A DNA stretch of 64,000 bases from Caryophanales bacterium UBA5026 (GTDB lineage Bacteria > Bacillota_I > Bacilli_A > RF39 > UBA660). How positions within the stretch are numbered: the stretch's first letter is position 1; every line of letters begins with the position of its first letter. Made by a program: the position numbers and the translations under genes. The stretch is taken from positions 25,035 through 89,034 of the forward strand of contig DICM01000034.1 of assembly GCA_002416285.1 (NCBI GenBank). The letters are read 5' to 3'. Below, in pieces: positions 62,475-64,000 of this stretch. Below the pieces are notes generated by a model that was not told where the DNA came from, ran no database searches, and saw only the letters and a list, made by a program, of their open reading frames with translations.

Positions 62475-62681
62475 TTAGAATCTGTCACGATTGTCGTTAA
62501 ATCTTCTATTATCGTTAGGTCTTCTATTGTTACGCTCTGCTTTTTTCTTATCGCGGCATTCTTTACAACGAACTGGTTCATTTGTAAAACCTTTTTCTTC
62601 GTAGAATTCTTGATCACGAACAGTAAATGTAAATTCTTTTCCACAATCTTTACAAACGATAACTTTGTCTTTCTTTTCCAT
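62475..62681 (-). CDS. Small zinc-ribbon protein
   Basis: 68 residues. Two knuckles: CKDCGKEF (Cys10/13) and CKECRDKK (Cys39/42) around EFYEEKGFTNEPVRC, then a disordered Arg/Asn/Asp-rich tail with repeated DNRRF. Such proteins (probable zinc-ribbon domain family) are common in Firmicutes, of unknown function. AGGGAGGTATC ribosome binding site. The repetitive tail could bind RNA. Confidence 0.8.
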   Translation of the reverse strand: MEKKDKVIVCKDCGKEFTFTVRDQEFYEEKGFTNEPVRCKECRDKKKAERNNRRPNDNRRFNDNRDRF

Positions 62682-62855
62682 TATGATACCTCCCTCTTTT
62701 TGAAATTCGTTTATCTAGTTATTAAAATCTTCAAAGTTCAGAAATATCAATAAGTAATAAACAATAGTATATTAACATATTTAATAGTTATATGCAATAG
62801 TTTTTATCACGTTATTTGAAAATAGTTTGGAAGAAACTAACTTCTTCAAATTATT

Positions 62856-64000
62856 TTACTTTAGCAAGATTTTTGTAACATTAAATTGTATCTCATAACT
62901 AGAACTCCACGTATATCTTCCCCCAAATGCAATATAATATGCGCCGGTCAAGCTACTAACATTTAAAGTTAAAGTTTTAACACTGTAAGAGATTGATAGA
63001 GTACCATTCGATTGATAATCATAAAATCCATCTACAACACAGTCTGTACAGCCAGAATCTCCATATCCAGGAGCGGAACTTTTCGATACGACAGCCATAA
63101 ATCTCGGCCATCCTTTACTTCCACTATAATAATTTAATTTATACTCGATTGTAACTGAACTGTATGCAGTTAAATCTATAGCATTTTTGGTAACAAATCC
63201 ACCAGCACCATAATGCCCCGTTGCATTATCACCAACTACCATATATGTTGCATTTTTTCCATAAAGACAAGGTGCTCCATATCCCATACAATAGCCGTTC
63301 CAGCCCCCAGATAAACTTGTGTATTCATTTCCGTTATCATATAATGGTGCCTCACAACTTTGTGTATTACAACTTTGCGTTCCTGTTGAAGTTGAACATA
63401 CTTTAGCAGTCTTATTGTCTGTCACGGTTACACTTCTAGTTTGTGTTCCACCTCCACAGGTCTTACTACATGCTCCCCATCCTCCATAAGAGGTGTTGGT
63501 ATTACTACTACATTCCGCATAGACTGCGTAACTTAAAGTTCTATTAACCTTGTTTCCTGCTTGATCCATGTAAGTAATATAGATCGTTCTCGTTCCTCCA
63601 TTAAGGCTTCCTCCGACATTCCATGACTTACTGGTACTGTAAGCTTCCCATGACCCTCCAGTCTCGTATCCGGTGTTACTGATATACATCTGCATACTTG
63701 CTCCGGAGTTGTCGGTTACATTCGATGTGATCGTTGTGGTTAAGGCATTGTAACTTCCATTTGTGGATGTGATATTTAAACTATTGACTACTGGTGCTGT
63801 CGTATCAATTTGTGAAATCGTTAAAGCAGATGATGTGACCGTATTAATTCCATCGGTACTTCTTGCTTCAATCGTTCCATTACTATTAAATACAACTCCG
63901 GCACTCGTTCCACTAATTGTGATCCAAGTGTTGTTGGTAACTGCGGTTCCATTATAGGTCGCACTTCCAGATAGTACGCGGAACTGATTTGTATAGCCAC
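62856..64000 (-). CDS. Secreted modular protein with thrombospondin type-1 repeat, 5' truncated
   Basis: Open to the right edge; at least 381 residues seen, the N-terminus missing. From the edge: Ser/Thr-rich Ig-like (Big-type) segments (GTIEARSTDGINTVTSSALT; then APVVNSLNITSTNGSY), a second beta domain, a TSP1 repeat (YGGWGACSKTCGGGTQTRSV with further Cys pairs), and a C-terminal beta-sandwich of about 170 residues with CTDC. No LPXTG anchor or membrane helix at the end. TSP1 repeats mediate adhesion. Composition resembles the large pilin-like protein, so its missing start may be a prepilin or signal peptide. Confidence 0.75.
   Translation of the reverse strand, partial: GYTNQFRVLSGSATYNGTAVTNNTWITISGTSAGVVFNSNGTIEARSTDGINTVTSSALTISQIDTTAPVVNSLNITSTNGSYNALTTTITSNVTDNSGASMQMYISNTGYETGGSWEAYSTSKSWNVGGSLNGGTRTIYITYMDQAGNKVNRTLSYAVYAECSSNTNTSYGGWGACSKTCGGGTQTRSVTVTDNKTAKVCSTSTGTQSCNTQSCEAPLYDNGNEYTSLSGGWNGYCMGYGAPCLYGKNATYMVVGDNATGHYGAGGFVTKNAIDLTAYSSVTIEYKLNYYSGSKGWPRFMAVVSKSSAPGYGDSGCTDCVVDGFYDYQSNGTLSISYSVKTLTLNVSSLTGAYYIAFGGRYTWSSSYEIQFNVTKILLK

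Noticed and set aside
62372..62644. 90-codon frame overlapping the zinc-ribbon gene
   Set aside because: Out-of-frame shadow of the CxxC-containing gene, and it crosses that gene's terminator hairpin.

Overview
The window comes from an AT-rich, low-GC Gram-positive bacterium. Evidence for this is AGGAGG-type Shine-Dalgarno sites, TTGACA/TATAAT promoters, a Bacillus-type LexA box, a Firmicutes-type dif site, and Bacilli-flavoured genes (YlbD/YlbE-like, SirA-like, YqfQ-like, trmK-rpoD-dnaG). TGA is used as a stop (for example at 660-662 and 52797-52799), so the code is the standard bacterial one. The several type IV pilin-like proteins and the many small uncharacterised proteins would fit an uncultured gut Bacilli lineage, but the species cannot be named from the sequence.

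Layout. (1) 1-4387, + strand: the right part of an integrated filamentous phage (inovirus). It has a truncated virion-protein gene, a pVI-like protein, a Zot/pI assembly ATPase, several small membrane proteins, an HUH-type rolling-circle Rep, hairpins that look like an origin and a packaging signal, and a 28-bp dif-like site at its edge. (2) 5-11 kb: ZIP metal transporter, Asn-rich peptide, Dps, AlkD-like protein, phosphohexomutase, XerC/D recombinase, RarA. (3) 11-26 kb: prepilin peptidase, a PilC/GspF protein with an unusual N-terminal extension, TrmK, RpoD, DnaG, ComEC, ComEA, RseP, CdsA, and a large pilin-like secreted protein behind a leader that contains a G9 tract. (4) 26-36 kb: heterodimeric ABC exporter with TetR, P-type metal ATPase with ArsR, YfhO, cold-shock protein, tRNA-Met. 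(5) 36-48 kb: LepB, RplS, TrmD, RimM, an rRNA methyltransferase, a ComGC-like pilin, a pair of M16 peptidases, DeoD, UvrA, an SOS-box-headed ATPase relic, YqeY, RpsU. (6) 48.7-52 kb: a compact bacteriocin locus with two double-glycine precursors, a C39-peptidase ABC exporter and a sigma-like regulator. (7) 52-64 kb: RsmD, YlbE/YlbD/SirA-like genes, an FtsX-type ABC system, SufC-SufD-SufS, a HIT protein, and the C-terminal part of a secreted thrombospondin-repeat protein that runs off the right edge.

How the parts work together. Almost all chromosomal genes right of the dif site are on the minus strand and so point towards it. This fits a replication terminus near 4.4 kb, with the phage sitting at the dimer-resolution site and probably using host XerC/D for integration. 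Prepilin peptidase, PilC, two pilin-like proteins, ComEA and ComEC are the pieces of a competence-type pilus and DNA-uptake route. The bacteriocin locus, the G-tract-containing leaders and the secreted modular proteins are the accessory, variable part of the window.
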